From NCBI GenBank assembly GCA_016271365.2, contig CM057456.1:663737501-663801500 (forward strand): a stretch of 64,000 bases of DNA, read 5' to 3'. The notes under the pieces are model-generated. The model was not told the origin of the DNA and made no database searches. It worked only from the letters and a program-made list of their open reading frames with translations. Each line of letters starts with the position of its first letter. Within the stretch, counting starts at the first letter, position 1. Positions 33,871 to 44,220 of this stretch are shown one piece after another. The stretch comes from Neoceratodus forsteri. Taxonomy: Eukaryota > Chordata > Ceratodontiformes > Ceratodontidae. The position numbers and the translations under genes were made by a program.

Positions 33871-35340
33871 GGGTGGGATATTCAGACTGCACCAGGCAGG
33901 GGTGCAAGCCTGGGTGCATCGCAACTGGGCTGCGCCATGGCATGGACTATGCAATATTCAATGGTGCTGCACTGTGGCTCAGCACCATTGAATATGGCAC
34001 TGAGGGTGCATGTACTATGCATGGCATGATGGTACTGCACCAGTGCAAGTGGTAGGAGGGGAGCCAGGGGATGCGCCTGGGCAAGTGTGGTTGCGCTAGG
34101 TGCATCAACTGCGATATTGAGCACTGGGCATGCAAATGAGGCCATTATGCATGCAAGGCACAAATGGGGTCATTTGTATGTCATTATGATCCCTTGGTAG
34201 ACCCTGCATCCGTACACCCAATCGTGGGCATATGTTAAATAGTGGACCGCTCCCCATTGCCCGATCATGGGCATATGTGAAGATCATCTCTGGTGGTCCA
34301 GTGGACCGCACTCCATCACCCGATCACAGGCAATGTGAAGATCATCCCTGGTGGTCCAGTGGACCACACTCAGCACCTTTAATCATGGGCATATGTTACA
34401 TATATCCCTGGTGGTCCAGTGGACTTTCAGCACTTATCATGGCGGAGATCGCAACTCATCCCGGTGGTCCAGTGGTACCCCTCCCCACCCGCCCACTGTT
34501 GTCCCTGCCACCCTGCACACCCTCAGTCAGCGGTCATTCACATATCGGGCCTGTGTCGCAGTGGATCAATAGGCATACAGACAATACACTGTCAGTTGAT
34601 GGGCTGCCGGGTGGTATGTGGGTGGGGTGTCGCCAACCACCACTGACTGGGGGGTGCTGGGTGGTGGGGGACCACAGTGGTGGGTGGGTGTGGAGGAGGG
34701 TACCACTGGACTACCAGGATTGCGTTTGCGATCTCTGCCCATGATCGGGCACTGGGGGGGGGGTTCCACTGGACCACCAGGGATATATGTAACATATGCC
34801 CATGATCAGGCACTGGAGTGTGGTCCACTGGACCACCAGGGATGATTTTCACATATGCCCACAATCGGGTGATGGAGAGCAGCCCACTGGACCACCAGGG
34901 ATATTTGTACCATATGCCCACGATCGGGTGATGGGGGCACAATGCACCCAGGACAGGGAGCTTGTGGACAGTGTTCCGGGTGGGCGGGTGACCACCCATG
35001 GCTGGCAGCTGCCGTGTTGCACCTTGCAATACGGCAGCTCACCTGTGGGAGGCCAGGACTTGCTCCTGCTTTCCCAGGCACAACTTTGCACCTCCCTGAG
35101 TGGCGCAAAGTGGGGTTGTGCCGGCATATGCGCCTCACATCCCAGGCTGAATATTGGGATGTGCCGCATATTCATGGGCACACCCTTCCCCTTGCGCTGC
35201 ATATATTACTGATGCACCCCAGAGCATCAGGAGTTGCACAGTGCAACATGCCCCTTTGAATATCGTGCAGGAGCACATTGGTGGGTTTCACATGGTTCAA
35301 ACCTGTTGTGCCATACACAACCCTTTTGAATATCCCACCC
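33871..35340. mobile_element. 1.47-kb palindromic element with inner ~59-bp tandem repeats
   Basis: The ends are GGGTGGGATATTCA (33871) and its exact complement TGAATATCCCACCC (35327-35340). The left half carries boxes CTGGTGGTCCAGTGGAC at 34290, 34348, 34408 and a variant at 34461. The right half carries the complement at about 34703, 34765, 34823 and 34882, so the element folds on itself around 34580. CGATCATGGGCATATG-like text lies between boxes. Open frames up to 170 codons here are by-products of the palindrome and overlap antisense. The left end matches the element ending at 60871. No transposase is encoded. Confidence 0.75.
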
Positions 35341-35519
35341 CAAGTGTGCACTGTGAGGCCATGGCTTTTGCCAATTAAGAATTTTACAATGGCTCAAAAT
35401 ATACTGGCTCCTGGTTGGCTGGATCTCATGATTTACAACGTGTAAATCATAGTATGACCCCATGGGAAGATGTTCCAGCAAGCCAGACAAGCTAATTTTT
35501 TTAATCCCCCCCTCAAAAA

Positions 35520-35705
35520 AATTAGGGACACATTGTATAATCGCAATATCCCACTTGAGTGTGTGGGTGATCCCAGGATTTACCAGCTTCTGCTGTGTTT
35601 TCTAACTCAGCCTGCAATTCATGAGAAAACCACACCAGGTGGGTAAATCCAGTCATCACACACACCCTCTCTTAGCATATTATTTAATTAATGAAAACCC
35701 GGGCC
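35520..35705. mobile_element. Palindromic MITE, 'GCAATAA' family, copy 4
   Basis: Left: TATAATCGCAATATCCCACT ... GGATTTACCAGCTTCTG. Right: its imperfect complement GTGGGTAAATCCAGTCATCA ... CACACCCTCTCTTAGCATAT. It resembles copy 7 at 46203. Confidence 0.55.
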
Positions 35706-36024
35706 TCACACTGCACACGTGATGTTTGTTAAACCCCCAATAACCCCACATCCTGGACTTGGTTATTGATTAATTAACTAAGATGATGATATGTTGCAAT
35801 TTTTAACAATAAGCATCAACATGCATATAATGAATGATAGTGTAAATTTTTTACAAATATATAAAATGTCAAATGTGTTGTGTTTACCACGCTGCCCTGA
35901 AATGTTATGAACAGATATCTAAAAACGGTAATGCAAGTATCAGAACAGTTTTTGATTACAAAATGCAATCATGAGAATATGCAAACTGTTACTTAATGTG
36001 TCCTATTTTAATTTATATCCACAG

Positions 36025-36178
36025 CCGTCATAGATTTCTTGCTTATCAAAGCTTTGTGCACTGGTGTTGGGAATGGTTAGGTAGAAGAATCCGTGTTGTT
36101 ATTCCTGCGCATGCAGTCCTTGCCATAAGACTGAAGTGGCCATCAGATCACTATGTGGGTTTCCTGCCCCCACCATAG
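36025..36178 (+). CDS. P2X7 C-terminal-domain-like protein, exon 3 (residues 130-180, stop)
   Basis: The acceptor is TATATCCACAG. The first base completes a Tyr codon with the last two bases of exon 2. The product reads RHRFLAYQSFVHWCWEWLG, RRIRVVIPAHAVLAIR and SDHYVGFLPPP, then TAG. This matches the end of the P2X7 ballast domain: an aromatic-rich helix with WCW, an R-x-x-IP-x-x-AV-x-x-IR segment, and a final Y-x-GF. The exon is open, with no damage. It is separated from exon 2 by a 13.9-kb intron full of insertions. Its stop is 10 bp from the stop of the transposase gene on the other strand. The protein is likely intracellular and metal-binding; its function is unknown. Confidence 0.8.
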
Positions 36179-36188
36179 TTAAATGTCT

Positions 36189-36440
36189 TTATTTGTTAAA
36201 TCTTGTGTTTTTCATCCATTTTTCGATGACTACCTCCATCTTTATTGGTTCGAACTTTGTTGTTAGTGGTGGAGGTACAGGTTCAGGTAACCATTCCTCT
36301 TCTGGTTTTCCCCTTTCAACCATCCAGTTGAATTGTTCAAGAAGTTGTTCCACAAAAGCTGTTATAGTGAAATATAAGTCACTTTCAATTTCTGCATTTA
36401 GTTGCAGTAAAATACATTCAAAGCACTTAACATTCAAAAA
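36189..36440 (-). CDS. Kolobok-like transposase, last exon
   Basis: On the minus strand a TTATTAG acceptor precedes an 83-codon open stretch ending TAA at 36189. The text runs from CILLQLNAEIESDLYFTITA through QLLEQFNWMVERGKPEEEW to PVPPPLTTKFEPIKMEVVIE and a final KNTRF. A C terminus with a P-P-L-x-x-x-F/Y-E-x-x-K-x-x-VI pattern and a final RF fits the end of the transposase whose core lies at 44.8-45.4 kb. The exon starts in phase 0. At least one exon between it and the exon at 42402 is not firmly located. The assignment rests on family memory, so it is moderate. Confidence 0.5.
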   Translation of the reverse strand, partial: FLNVKCFECILLQLNAEIESDLYFTITAFVEQLLEQFNWMVERGKPEEEWLPEPVPPPLTTKFEPIKMEVVIEKWMKNTRFNK

Positions 36441-36732
36441 CTAATAACAATGTAAAACAACTGATATTGTCATTATTGGTGCTAGAAACAAATAAACAGT
36501 AACAATAAAGTGCCGGTTTTTATGAAACACCTAAATGTTAAAGTTATCCTGCATGTATGGTAATCTGTACATAAAGATACTGCTGTTATTGTTATTTGAC
36601 CAAAATAGAACTGATGACGTACTCAGTTATGAATTGTGCCGTTGTTTAAAGTTTCACACATGCACCATATGTTTAAATAAAATGTGCTAAACAATTAACT
36701 GTTTTTGTTATCACTACATATCTCAACAATGG

Positions 36733-36915
36733 TCAGAATGTGGGGTGAATATGGTAAGGCACATTATGTTGGATGTGTGTTTCATTCCTTGATAGATATG
36801 GACTTTCTAAATTGCCAGCAGATACATTCTTGTCGTTTAGGTAGCCTGCTATACTGCGCAACACCCTTCCCTTGTAATGGAAAACATAAAGAATACTGGA
36901 TAGGCAACTATGCAT
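36733..36915 (-). CDS. Possible internal transposase exon (weak)
   Basis: The minus strand reads ILYVFHYKGRVLRSIAGYLN, DKNVSAG and NETHIQHNVPYHIHPTF. This recalls the F-x-Y-x-GM-x-x-R-x-x-x-A-x-LH-x-N-x-N segment that lies between the catalytic core and the C terminus in Kolobok-type proteins. The frame hits TGA at 36733, and a hairpin insertion abuts its upstream side (36917-37021). It may be a damaged exon or a chance frame. Confidence 0.3.
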   Translation of the reverse strand: MHSCLSSILYVFHYKGRVLRSIAGYLNDKNVSAGNLESPYLSRNETHIQHNVPYHIHPTF

Positions 36916-36916
36916 G

Positions 36917-37021
36917 ACCAGTGTGTTCTGCCACAGAAGGATTCTTTTTCCCTCTGATCTTGAGAATGAAGCTCAAGAGGTCCATGGCAATCAGAACCCC
37001 AAGGTGGCAGAACACACTGGT
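36917..37021. repeat. Perfect 18-bp inverted repeat with 69-bp loop
   Basis: ACCAGTGTGTTCTGCCAC (36917-36934) is repeated as its exact complement at 37004-37021. Weaker pairing continues outward on both sides (gcaactatgcat against atgtataaagttgc). It looks like a very short fold-back element. Confidence 0.75.
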
Positions 37022-37245
37022 GATGTATAAAGTTGCTCATTCTGTATTTTTCACTGTGCATGGTATTATACACAATGTATATATTTCTTTTACTCAAAAT
37101 GAAACTGATTTTAGCACTCTACAGAGGTTATGGAATGCTGTTCTACCACATAAGGGTACAATCTCGTTCCATGACCTTTTAACTATGGTACAACATCATT
37201 TTGAAAAGTATGGATTTCTACACAGAGCAAAACTGTACTGTACAC

Positions 37246-37413
37246 TATGTAAGCAATAAGACATGATGGGGTGTGCATGGAACAAATTTTTCCCGCACGC
37301 ACAGGGGTGCTTTGATGCACAAGGCTGCAGGATGAGTGCCTTCAGCACCTTGAAGTCTGGTAGATTCATTTCCATGCACACCCAATGTAGTGTCTTATTT
37401 CACTTATAAAATG
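37246..37413. mobile_element. Palindromic MITE, 'GCAATAA' family, copy 5
   Basis: Left: ATGTAAGCAATAAGACATGA then TGGGGTGTGCATGGA. Right: the complement TCCATGCACACCCAATGTAG then TGTCTTATTTCACTTATAAA, ending at the family terminus. Confidence 0.75.
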
Positions 37414-37449
37414 TCACTTTTTTAATATATATTTTTCCATGATGGATGC

Positions 37450-38035
37450 TTTCCCTGAGGCATGGTCTGTGATTTCTCGCACCACACATGCACTGATATG
37501 GGCCATTGCGTGCAGTTCTGGAGACCCCATCTCCACAAAGACATAGACAGAGTGGTGGCTGTCCAGAGGAGGGCAACCAAAATGGTGCAGTGTCTGCACC
37601 AGAAGACATACAAAGAAAGACTAAAGGAGCTTAATATGTATACCCTTGAGGAAAGAAGGGAGAGGGGACATGATAGAAACTTTCAAGTACTCAAGGAATT
37701 AACAAAGTCCAAGATGGTAGCATCTTTCAGAAAAGAGATGTGCAAGAACAAGGGGCACAATTTGAAGATAATGGGGGACGGTTCAGAGGTAATGTGAGGA
37801 AGTATTTTTTTCACAGAGAGGGTTGTGGATGCATGGAACAGCTTCCCTGAGGAGGTCATGGAGTCAAGAACAGTGGGGGAATTCAAGAATGCATGGGACA
37901 GACATAAGGCAGTCCTAGTGGGGGTAGGAGGAAGTAAGCTGTTGGTTCACTAGGATCTGCCGCATATCTGTTAGGTAGGAAAATGGGCTGACTAGGTGGG
38001 CCAAGCGGTCCTTATCTGCTGTCAAATTCTATGTT
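37450..38035 (+). mobile_element. CR1-like LINE 3' fragment with near-open frame
   Basis: The frame at 37462-37797 reads HCVQFWRPHLHKDIDRVVAV, QRRATKMVQCL and YKERLKELNMYTLEERRERG. After a short break it continues as FFTERVVDAWNSFPEEVME and SRTVGEFKNAWDRHKAVLVG (37810-37920). These are the last part of ORF2 of a CR1-like LINE, then a short 3' UTR ending near TCAAATTCTATGTTTATG (38035). It is the best preserved of three copies of this family here; the others are at 8745 (+) and 41270 (-). Confidence 0.75.
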
Positions 38036-38049
38036 TATGTGTCTCACAG

Positions 38050-38222
38050 ATGAGTATGCCATAACCAACAACAGACCATTGGTGTATCGGGGGCAATAAT
38101 GCATGCACCAGGTGTGTTGTGAGACATGAGGGCTTGCCCGAGTGAATTCATCAAGCCTGGAAGGGCATTAATGCCCTGATACACCCATGGGGCTGGAGTG
38201 GGTTATTGCAGTTATAAAATGG
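38050..38222. mobile_element. Palindromic MITE, 'GCAATAA' family, copy 6
   Basis: The right arm (38165-38222) reads GGGCATTAATGCCCTGATAC ... CTGGAGTGGGTTATTGCAGT followed by TATAAAATGG. The left arm, GAGTATGCCATAACCAACAA ... TTGGTGTATCGGGGGCAATA, is its complement with several changes. It sits directly after the CR1-like fragment. Confidence 0.7.
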
Positions 38223-39431
38223 TACGTATTACAAGTGTTTTAACTACTCTAACCTCAGTCACTAAATGAGTCACCCACCCCAAGTTTATTCCGGTGTTTA
38301 GCTCAGCATAACCAGAAGGCTGAAATGGGTGTAGCTCATCTGAATGGATCCCCTGCCAATATATTGTGAAAGGAATGCTGACACAGATCTAAAACTTCAG
38401 CCACATCCCCAGTATTGAACTTGCCCACTTATACTGCCACCTCTAACACAGATATTGGTCTGTTGAGACCGGCTTATCAGTCTCCTTCCCCGAATGTGGA
38501 AGACAGATAAACTCTGAGTACTAAGGCAGAGGTTAGTGTACAGCAAGAATTAGGGTCTGTGGCACCAACAATAACAAACTCTAGCCAGAGCTGATAGGGC
38601 TGTGAAAAGCTACCAAATGACCAAAGTTATTTTCTTGTTGGTGTCATATAGTGCTGTTTAGTCACAATCATCAAAACTGCCATGCTACTAAATCAGTCCT
38701 CTTGAATTTATTTAGTCAGAGTAAATGCTACTGGTATGTGTGTGTGACTGCTCCCAGATTAAGTTTGCCTTTTTCCTACAACTGCAGGACAGTTTTCCTA
38801 TGATTTCCTGTAGATTACATTATTTCCAATGGAAGCCAAATTCATCTATTTTCCCATATAACTAATGCAAGTCTATGGGAATAATTTCCTTGCAGATGGC
38901 TCCAAATCCCTCTAAGCAGAGTTCTTTACCATTTAGATAAAATACCTGACATTCCCTACAAGCTTAGTTAAAGGAGAACTACACTGAACCTGTGAGTAAT
39001 GTTTCCTGTAGAAGCTTTTTTTTCATATAGTGGGTCCCCTTCTGTTTCTGCCCCATTTTTGCAGGCCTTTTAGTTAATCCATTGGATATTTATGGGTTAC
39101 ACACTGCTGCAAAGAGCCATCTAAGAATTGTATAATGTTGTTTATGTCCCCATGAACCTAAGAATTCTAAATTAGGATACAGATGCATTGTACCAACAAT
39201 GTAAGTTCTTGACAAGATCATACTGTTCTAAAATTGTCAATACCAACAGTGTATGAATCAGAAACACTCACTGAATTTACCAAAAGGACAGTTCAGATTA
39301 AGCAGTACCAAAATGAGAACTGTTATTTAAAAAAATAACATCCACTTCTACAAAAATGCATGTTTGCTGATTCAAGGCAGTTCTCCTTTGAGATATTAAC
39401 AGCCCAGTCTAAATTGTTAACTATTTATGGT
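38223..39431. other. No recognisable gene
   Basis: Non-repetitive AT-rich sequence without a supported open frame. It lies within the span of the transposase gene, so it may be intron. Confidence 0.5.
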
Positions 39432-39660
39432 GCTGGCAGTATAGCCTAGAGGTTAGAGTAATGAGCTATAAATGAGCTTTGTATATCCAGCATTCAGACA
39501 TGGGTTTGATTCCCACACCCTCCACTTCCATACTGTGTGGCTCTGATTAAGTCACTTAATCTCCCCAGTGTTCCTGTGTTATCCCTAGAAACAAGCACCT
39601 ATGCCTAGTTGGCCTTACCTGGTACCAAAGGAAAAATATTTATATTTATTACACTACATG
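39432..39660 (+). mobile_element. tRNA-derived CORE-SINE, MIR-like
   Basis: The head reads GGCAGTATAGCCTAGAGGTT then AGAGTAATGAGC (A-box region), and later GGGTTTGATTCCCA (B box, with one CpG-type change from GGTTCGAATCC). The core follows with CTGTGTGGCTCTGATTAAGT then CACTTAATCTCCC, which matches the MIR/CORE-SINE central domain. A TTTATATTTATT tail closes it. RNA polymerase III would have transcribed it from the internal A and B boxes; the copy is old. Confidence 0.75.
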
Positions 39661-39965
39661 TATAAATTGTAAACAAATATTAAACTCCAGTACACAGATT
39701 CCAGATCCATGCAACAACCAACCTCCCTACTACTAAGAGAGTCCATCCAAGTACTCTATCCCTCTCTGTAAATCTGTTATTTTTTTCCCTTTTCATTTAC
39801 TTTTGAAACTGTCTGCTTGGAGGATGGAAACATAACAGTTTTACACTGGCCTTCTGCTGCGCGGGAGGGAATGCTCACTGAAACAGTGTAGCTGAGCCTC
39901 AGATCATAAATCCTAGATAAGAGATCACAAGTCTGCATCACATGGCCCATCCCAAAGCAGGACTG

Positions 39966-39996
<31 letters not shown>

Positions 39997-41269
39997 TTAA
40001 AAGCACTTTCCGTGTGACAGTACTGCTCCAGAAACAGAAAACAAGCACGAAACACCTCTTTTGTTCTATGTGTGCCTGGGCAGCTGGACTTAATTAACTC
40101 TGTCACGCTAGTTTATGCTTACTTTTTTTGTTTGTTTGTTTAAAGGGCAAGATCCTTCAGGCCAAAAAAAGTGATGGGGCTATAGCCACCCCCCTCCCGC
40201 CCTGCAGTTTGTATGTGCGCCCATAGGAATGAAATAGCTCATAGACTGCAGGTCTACTGTCTGTAATCTGACACTGTAGAGACTCAATGTTTTACAGACA
40301 TCAGATAATGAGTTAACCCCATGTTGTTGAAAGAAATAGAATACATGTATTAGACTGAGCTGGACGGATGCTAGAAACAGTACTTTAAAAAGTATTTTTT
40401 TGTTAATAGCCTGAGAAGTTCTGAGGCACAATACAGTAGCATTCCCCCTTCCTTCAGATGCCTTTAACATACAGCATCAAATAGCACAAATCAGAGGGGG
40501 AGTGCAGCACTTTGCAGCTGTGGAGGAATACTACCAAATACCAAAAAGGGAGTTCCACAAAAAGCCGTTTTAGAGCTACAGTCTGATCGATGACAGAAGG
40601 GCTATAGGCTCTGCCCACAGCCCTAAAAATGATGAAGTTCTTGACAGCTTTGACTGTGACTTAACAGCGAGGTTGTACTCTACTACAGTATCACTGATCA
40701 GCCACAAATCTAGCTTTAGCGAGGACTAGAAAATATCAGTATTTAAAAAATAAACATTCAAACAATAAATAGTTAAGTATGCAATTATCATAGTACGCAA
40801 CTTTCTGCCTGCTGATTATTGCTTTTTTAAATCAGTTAATGTAAGTATAGTATGAAAATTAAAACATTTAAATACATTCACTGTAAGAGGTAGGTGTCTT
40901 CTTTGTCCACCCTTGTATTTGGTAAAGTCGACTGTGAATTCTTCTTTCCATTATCACTCACCATTGTTGCCTGTCTGTGTGTGAGTAAAAGTGTAACACC
41001 ACCAGCAAGACCCTTTTTGAATTAAAAAATTGTATTAGTGGTCACACATATACGAACATATGAATCTCCCAGAAGACACATGCCTCATGGTCTATAAAAA
41101 CTGCTTGAATGTGTATCGGCTCCCCCCCCCCACATTTCAGATGACCAACCCTCTACTACCCCCTTCCATCAACCACCACACCACTCACTGGTAGCTTCAC
41201 CTTTTAGAAATGATACATGTCCTACCTGACAGCACCTACTCTGGCATAGCAACCAACTTTGTCAACAGT
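39661..41269. other. No gene seen; one (CA)n microsatellite
   Basis: A pure CA run lies at 39968-39996. The 96- and 109-codon minus-strand frames near 39777-40470 have no family motif, and the first runs through the CA repeat. I see nothing else of note. Confidence 0.5.
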
Positions 41270-41660
41270 GCTGCTGGAAGCTTGTCTCCTCTTCTCTCTC
41301 TTATGACTTCTCACCTCCAATTTGAGACCATTCCCTCTAGTGTCCATCCCCCCTCCTTGGCTTAAATATCACTTGTGTACCTGACTTTTTTATCCCTGTC
41401 ATGTATTGAAAGGTCTAAATCATATTATGCTGATCCTTTCCCTCCTCTATTTAGCAACTATTCGACTCCCCTCAGTATGTCCTCTTAGGGTCTGTCCTCC
41501 AAACACTGGATCATATTTGTTGCACTGCCTTGTACATACTTCAGTGCTCTGACATCCTCCATCAGAAAGTGATCCCAGAATGGCATGCAGTTCTCAATGT
41601 GTGCCCTTCCCAGTGACCTGCACAGAGGCAGTGTCACATTCCACCTTCAGGAGGAGGCTC
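41270..41660 (-). mobile_element. CR1-like LINE fragment, minus strand
   Basis: Read on the minus strand, GAGAACTGCATGCCATTCTG, the region of the AxxxQCLED-like helix and GAGGACATACTGAGGGGAGT correspond to the same ORF2 end seen at 37450-37797 on the plus strand. It is highly decayed, with many stops. Confidence 0.6.
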
Positions 41661-42401
41661 CGCACACAGTCAGAATTTGTCAAGCATCACACTACCTGAA
41701 AGTGTGTGTAAATTGTATTCTGCCTGTAACACAGAAAATAAAATTCATAATATCACCTTGTTAAAATCCCTTTGTAGCCAAACGCCCTGCTTTTGGGTGC
41801 GTACTGGATGACAAGACTAAGAAAACTCTCAAGGGATGGTGTCTGATGATGGGGAGAAAGTTTACGAATGTTACATTTCACCATGTTTGAGGATAGCAGC
41901 ATGTCCACTTTCTCAAATGTCTTTTCACCTGTTGATATTAATAAACATGAAAACCATTCAGATATGTATTAATGGTTCTGACAACTGCAGATATACCATC
42001 CCCAGTGATGTTTCACAGTAGAACCATTTCCCGACCTGCCCAACTTCCTGCTAAGACTGATCTACTCTCCCTGTACTACCGACGTAAAATAACAACAGCA
42101 ACCACGCCATCTGATCTGAGCACCCGGGGACCTGGACTGCACTAACTCCTACATCACTCAATCAACAATGCATAAGGACAGCTGGTGAGTGTATGAGACA
42201 CACGATGAACAGCACTGGCTGGATACAGCTGATGGTGTGTGGGCCTACCAGAGGACCATGTTCACCTATCCATGTACCAAATGTACATTTCCCACTCTGT
42301 TATTACAGTTAATGATAATTACTAAACTGAAAACATTCACAAATTATATTCTCAAAAGCAAGCATTTAAAAGATGAAGATATACCACCTCCAATCACTTA
42401 C

Positions 42402-42602
42402 TTGGCATCATCCATTTCCACTTCCTCAGTGAGTCATCAAAAGGTCCATGAGCACATGTGGGAAACAGTGGGTTTCCGTGGTTGTGAATGCCCTGAACAT
42501 GGTTGGCAATGGATTGTAACTTGGCAAACATAATATCATCATTGCCAGCTGGTGTTGACCTGGTTATCCAGTACAACGTGTTCCTTATACTTCGGATCCA
42601 GT
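42402..42602 (-). CDS. Kolobok-like transposase, exon D
   Basis: The minus-strand exon is preceded by a GTGTGAG acceptor and followed by a perfect GTAAGT donor at 42401. The text is WIRSIRNTLYWITRSTPAGN, MFAKLQSIANHVQGIHNHGN and FPTCAHGPFDDSLRKWKWMM. The pattern (trp-rich start, ANHVQxxH, FPxCAHGP) fits the segment after the third catalytic residue in Kolobok-type proteins. Its first two bases complete a codon with the one base left by exon C, so phases agree. About 20 residues usual between the two blocks are absent, so a small exon may be missed. No stop is present. Confidence 0.6.
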
Positions 42603-42689
42603 CTCACACTAATTCACAACCCCTCTGAGCACCAATGGCCTCTAGTTTCTTAGTTATGCCTTAAATTAACAAGCATTTGTCAATGCTGA

Positions 42690-43150
42690 ATGTTGTCTTG
42701 CTGGCATTGGCATTGGTAGTGCAGGAGTTAAAGAGATGCATAATAGGAATGGCAGTTAAGTATGGTACTGACACCAACCCTGCCCCACCCTGCAGAGACT
42801 GATGGGCATTGAGGTGTGCCTTTGGGTCATCGGCCATAACGATCATACCATTTCATCTCACCCTACCCTGCAGAATCTGACAAGTGTTGCATTGTGCCTT
42901 GGGGTCATTGGGCCTTACACTCACCCCATTCCATAAGGAAATATGTTAATATGGGTGTAGTATAGGAGAATGGGATGTACTTTGGGGCCGAAGAGTCCAA
43001 GGCACACCTTGATGCCAGTCACTGGCTGCAGGGTGGGGGTGGAATGGCGGTGAACATAACAGCCAACAATCCAAAGTCACACCCCTGGCACCTGTCAGTC
43101 TCTACGTGGTGGAATGTTATGGTTGTAAACCCTAATGCCCTGGGAATTTG
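42690..43150. repeat. Palindromic repeat element
   Basis: CACCCTGCAGAGACTGATGG ... AGGTGTGCCTTTGGGTCATC near 42786-42836 is matched by its complement near 42984-43040 (CGAAGAGTCCAAGGCACACC ... GGCTGCAGGGTGGGG). A direct degenerate repeat of the left block lies at about 42866-42916. It has no supported coding content. It lies in the intron between transposase exons C and D. Confidence 0.55.
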
Positions 43151-43159
43151 TTGGTGTTT

Positions 43160-43660
43160 GCACTACAAATTTTCAACATGGGCTTTTTGTGACCCACCTC
43201 ATGAAAGTATTTGGGACCTCCACTCATGAACTGTGGCACTGTGATTTTGTTAATTTGTCCCAAACGCTGATATCCCATAGCGACCGCGCCATTCTGTGCC
43301 AGATGTGTGAAAACACATTTCGGGCATGATGTGAAAAAGGACAGCTGTACCATTCATAATTAGGCATGAGGAAATGGCAATGTTGAAAATCTGGAGTGAA
43401 AATATCAAAAATTCTTGAACTTACGAGCGTGCGTAGAAACTGTGCAATGCACGCTTGTAGTCATTTTTTGGAATTTTTTCACCACATTTGCAACATAGGT
43501 TTTGGGAGCCCACCTCATAAACAGTGGCACTGTTGTTTCATTAATTGGTCCTGAAAGATGATTCTGTGCAGTGACTGAGAAATCACCTTTTAGGATGAAA
43601 TAACGAAATGACAGTGACTGAGTTCATGAGGCATGGTCCCAAGAACCCCACATTGAAAAT
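43160..43660. repeat. Repeat block with direct and inverted copies (~170-bp unit)
   Basis: The block CAACATGGGCTTTTTGTGAC ... AACTGTGGCACTGTGATTTT (43170-43260) returns at 43490-43560 (CAACATAGGTTTTGGGAGCC ... ACAGTGGCACTGTTGTTTC). CATGAGG...ACATTGAAAATTTGGGG (43627-43662) is inverted to the start of the unit. I cannot name the family. Confidence 0.5.
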
Positions 43661-44029
43661 TTGGGGCCAAAAGTCACAAAAATGGCTGAGGTATCCACCT
43701 AAATTGAAATCCCCCCATTGATGCCATTATACAGCTTACAGTGATTTTCTTCAGTTCGCGGTCAGCTTTTGAAGAGTTCAGACGTCTCTCGCTCCACCAA
43801 AGATCATCGCGCCAGGCTCTAGAGGTAAGTATGGGGTGAGAGGGGGGTGCGCAGAGTTTGGGTATGGTTTGGGGAGGGGCTGTCATGATCACGAGGGGCC
43901 ATTTTCTGTGTTACAGGGGGAAAAAAGAACATCGCGGGTAGGTTTTCTTTTTACAGGTTTGCTTTGGGCACACTGGGGTGGGCTTCCAGTGTCCCACCTG
44001 TGTTTTTTGGGGACAACGGACTGAAACCA

Positions 44030-44220
44030 ATGGGGATTGGGCCCCCCATCAGCTAAGAAAGTGTGTCTGTGTTTGGGGGGCATGATGCTGAGGGGGATTG
44101 GACACCCTCCTCGGCAGACCAATAAAACAAGGAGGAACATTATGCTGATGGTGATTAGGCGTCCCCATCGGTAAATGAACTGGGGAAGGGCATGCCAACA
44201 GTGGGATTGGGCACCCCCAA
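44030..44220. repeat. Short tandem array, four units of ~51-60 bp
   Basis: GGGGATTGGGC-like starts lie at about 44032, 44092, 44150 and 44201, each followed by a CCCC(C)ATC/CTCGGC-like block. The array is G-rich on the plus strand. Confidence 0.6.

Noticed and set aside
34232..35259. Frames up to 170 codons on both strands
   Set aside because: They arise from the palindromic element 33871-35340 and mirror each other on opposite strands.
20225..36178. A true P2X7 receptor gene
   Set aside because: No ectodomain, no transmembrane segments and no channel exons are present. Only the intracellular C-terminal domain is encoded, after an acidic leader.
39432..39500. A tRNA gene
   Set aside because: The A and B boxes belong to a SINE head. 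The cloverleaf is not intact and a SINE core and tail follow.
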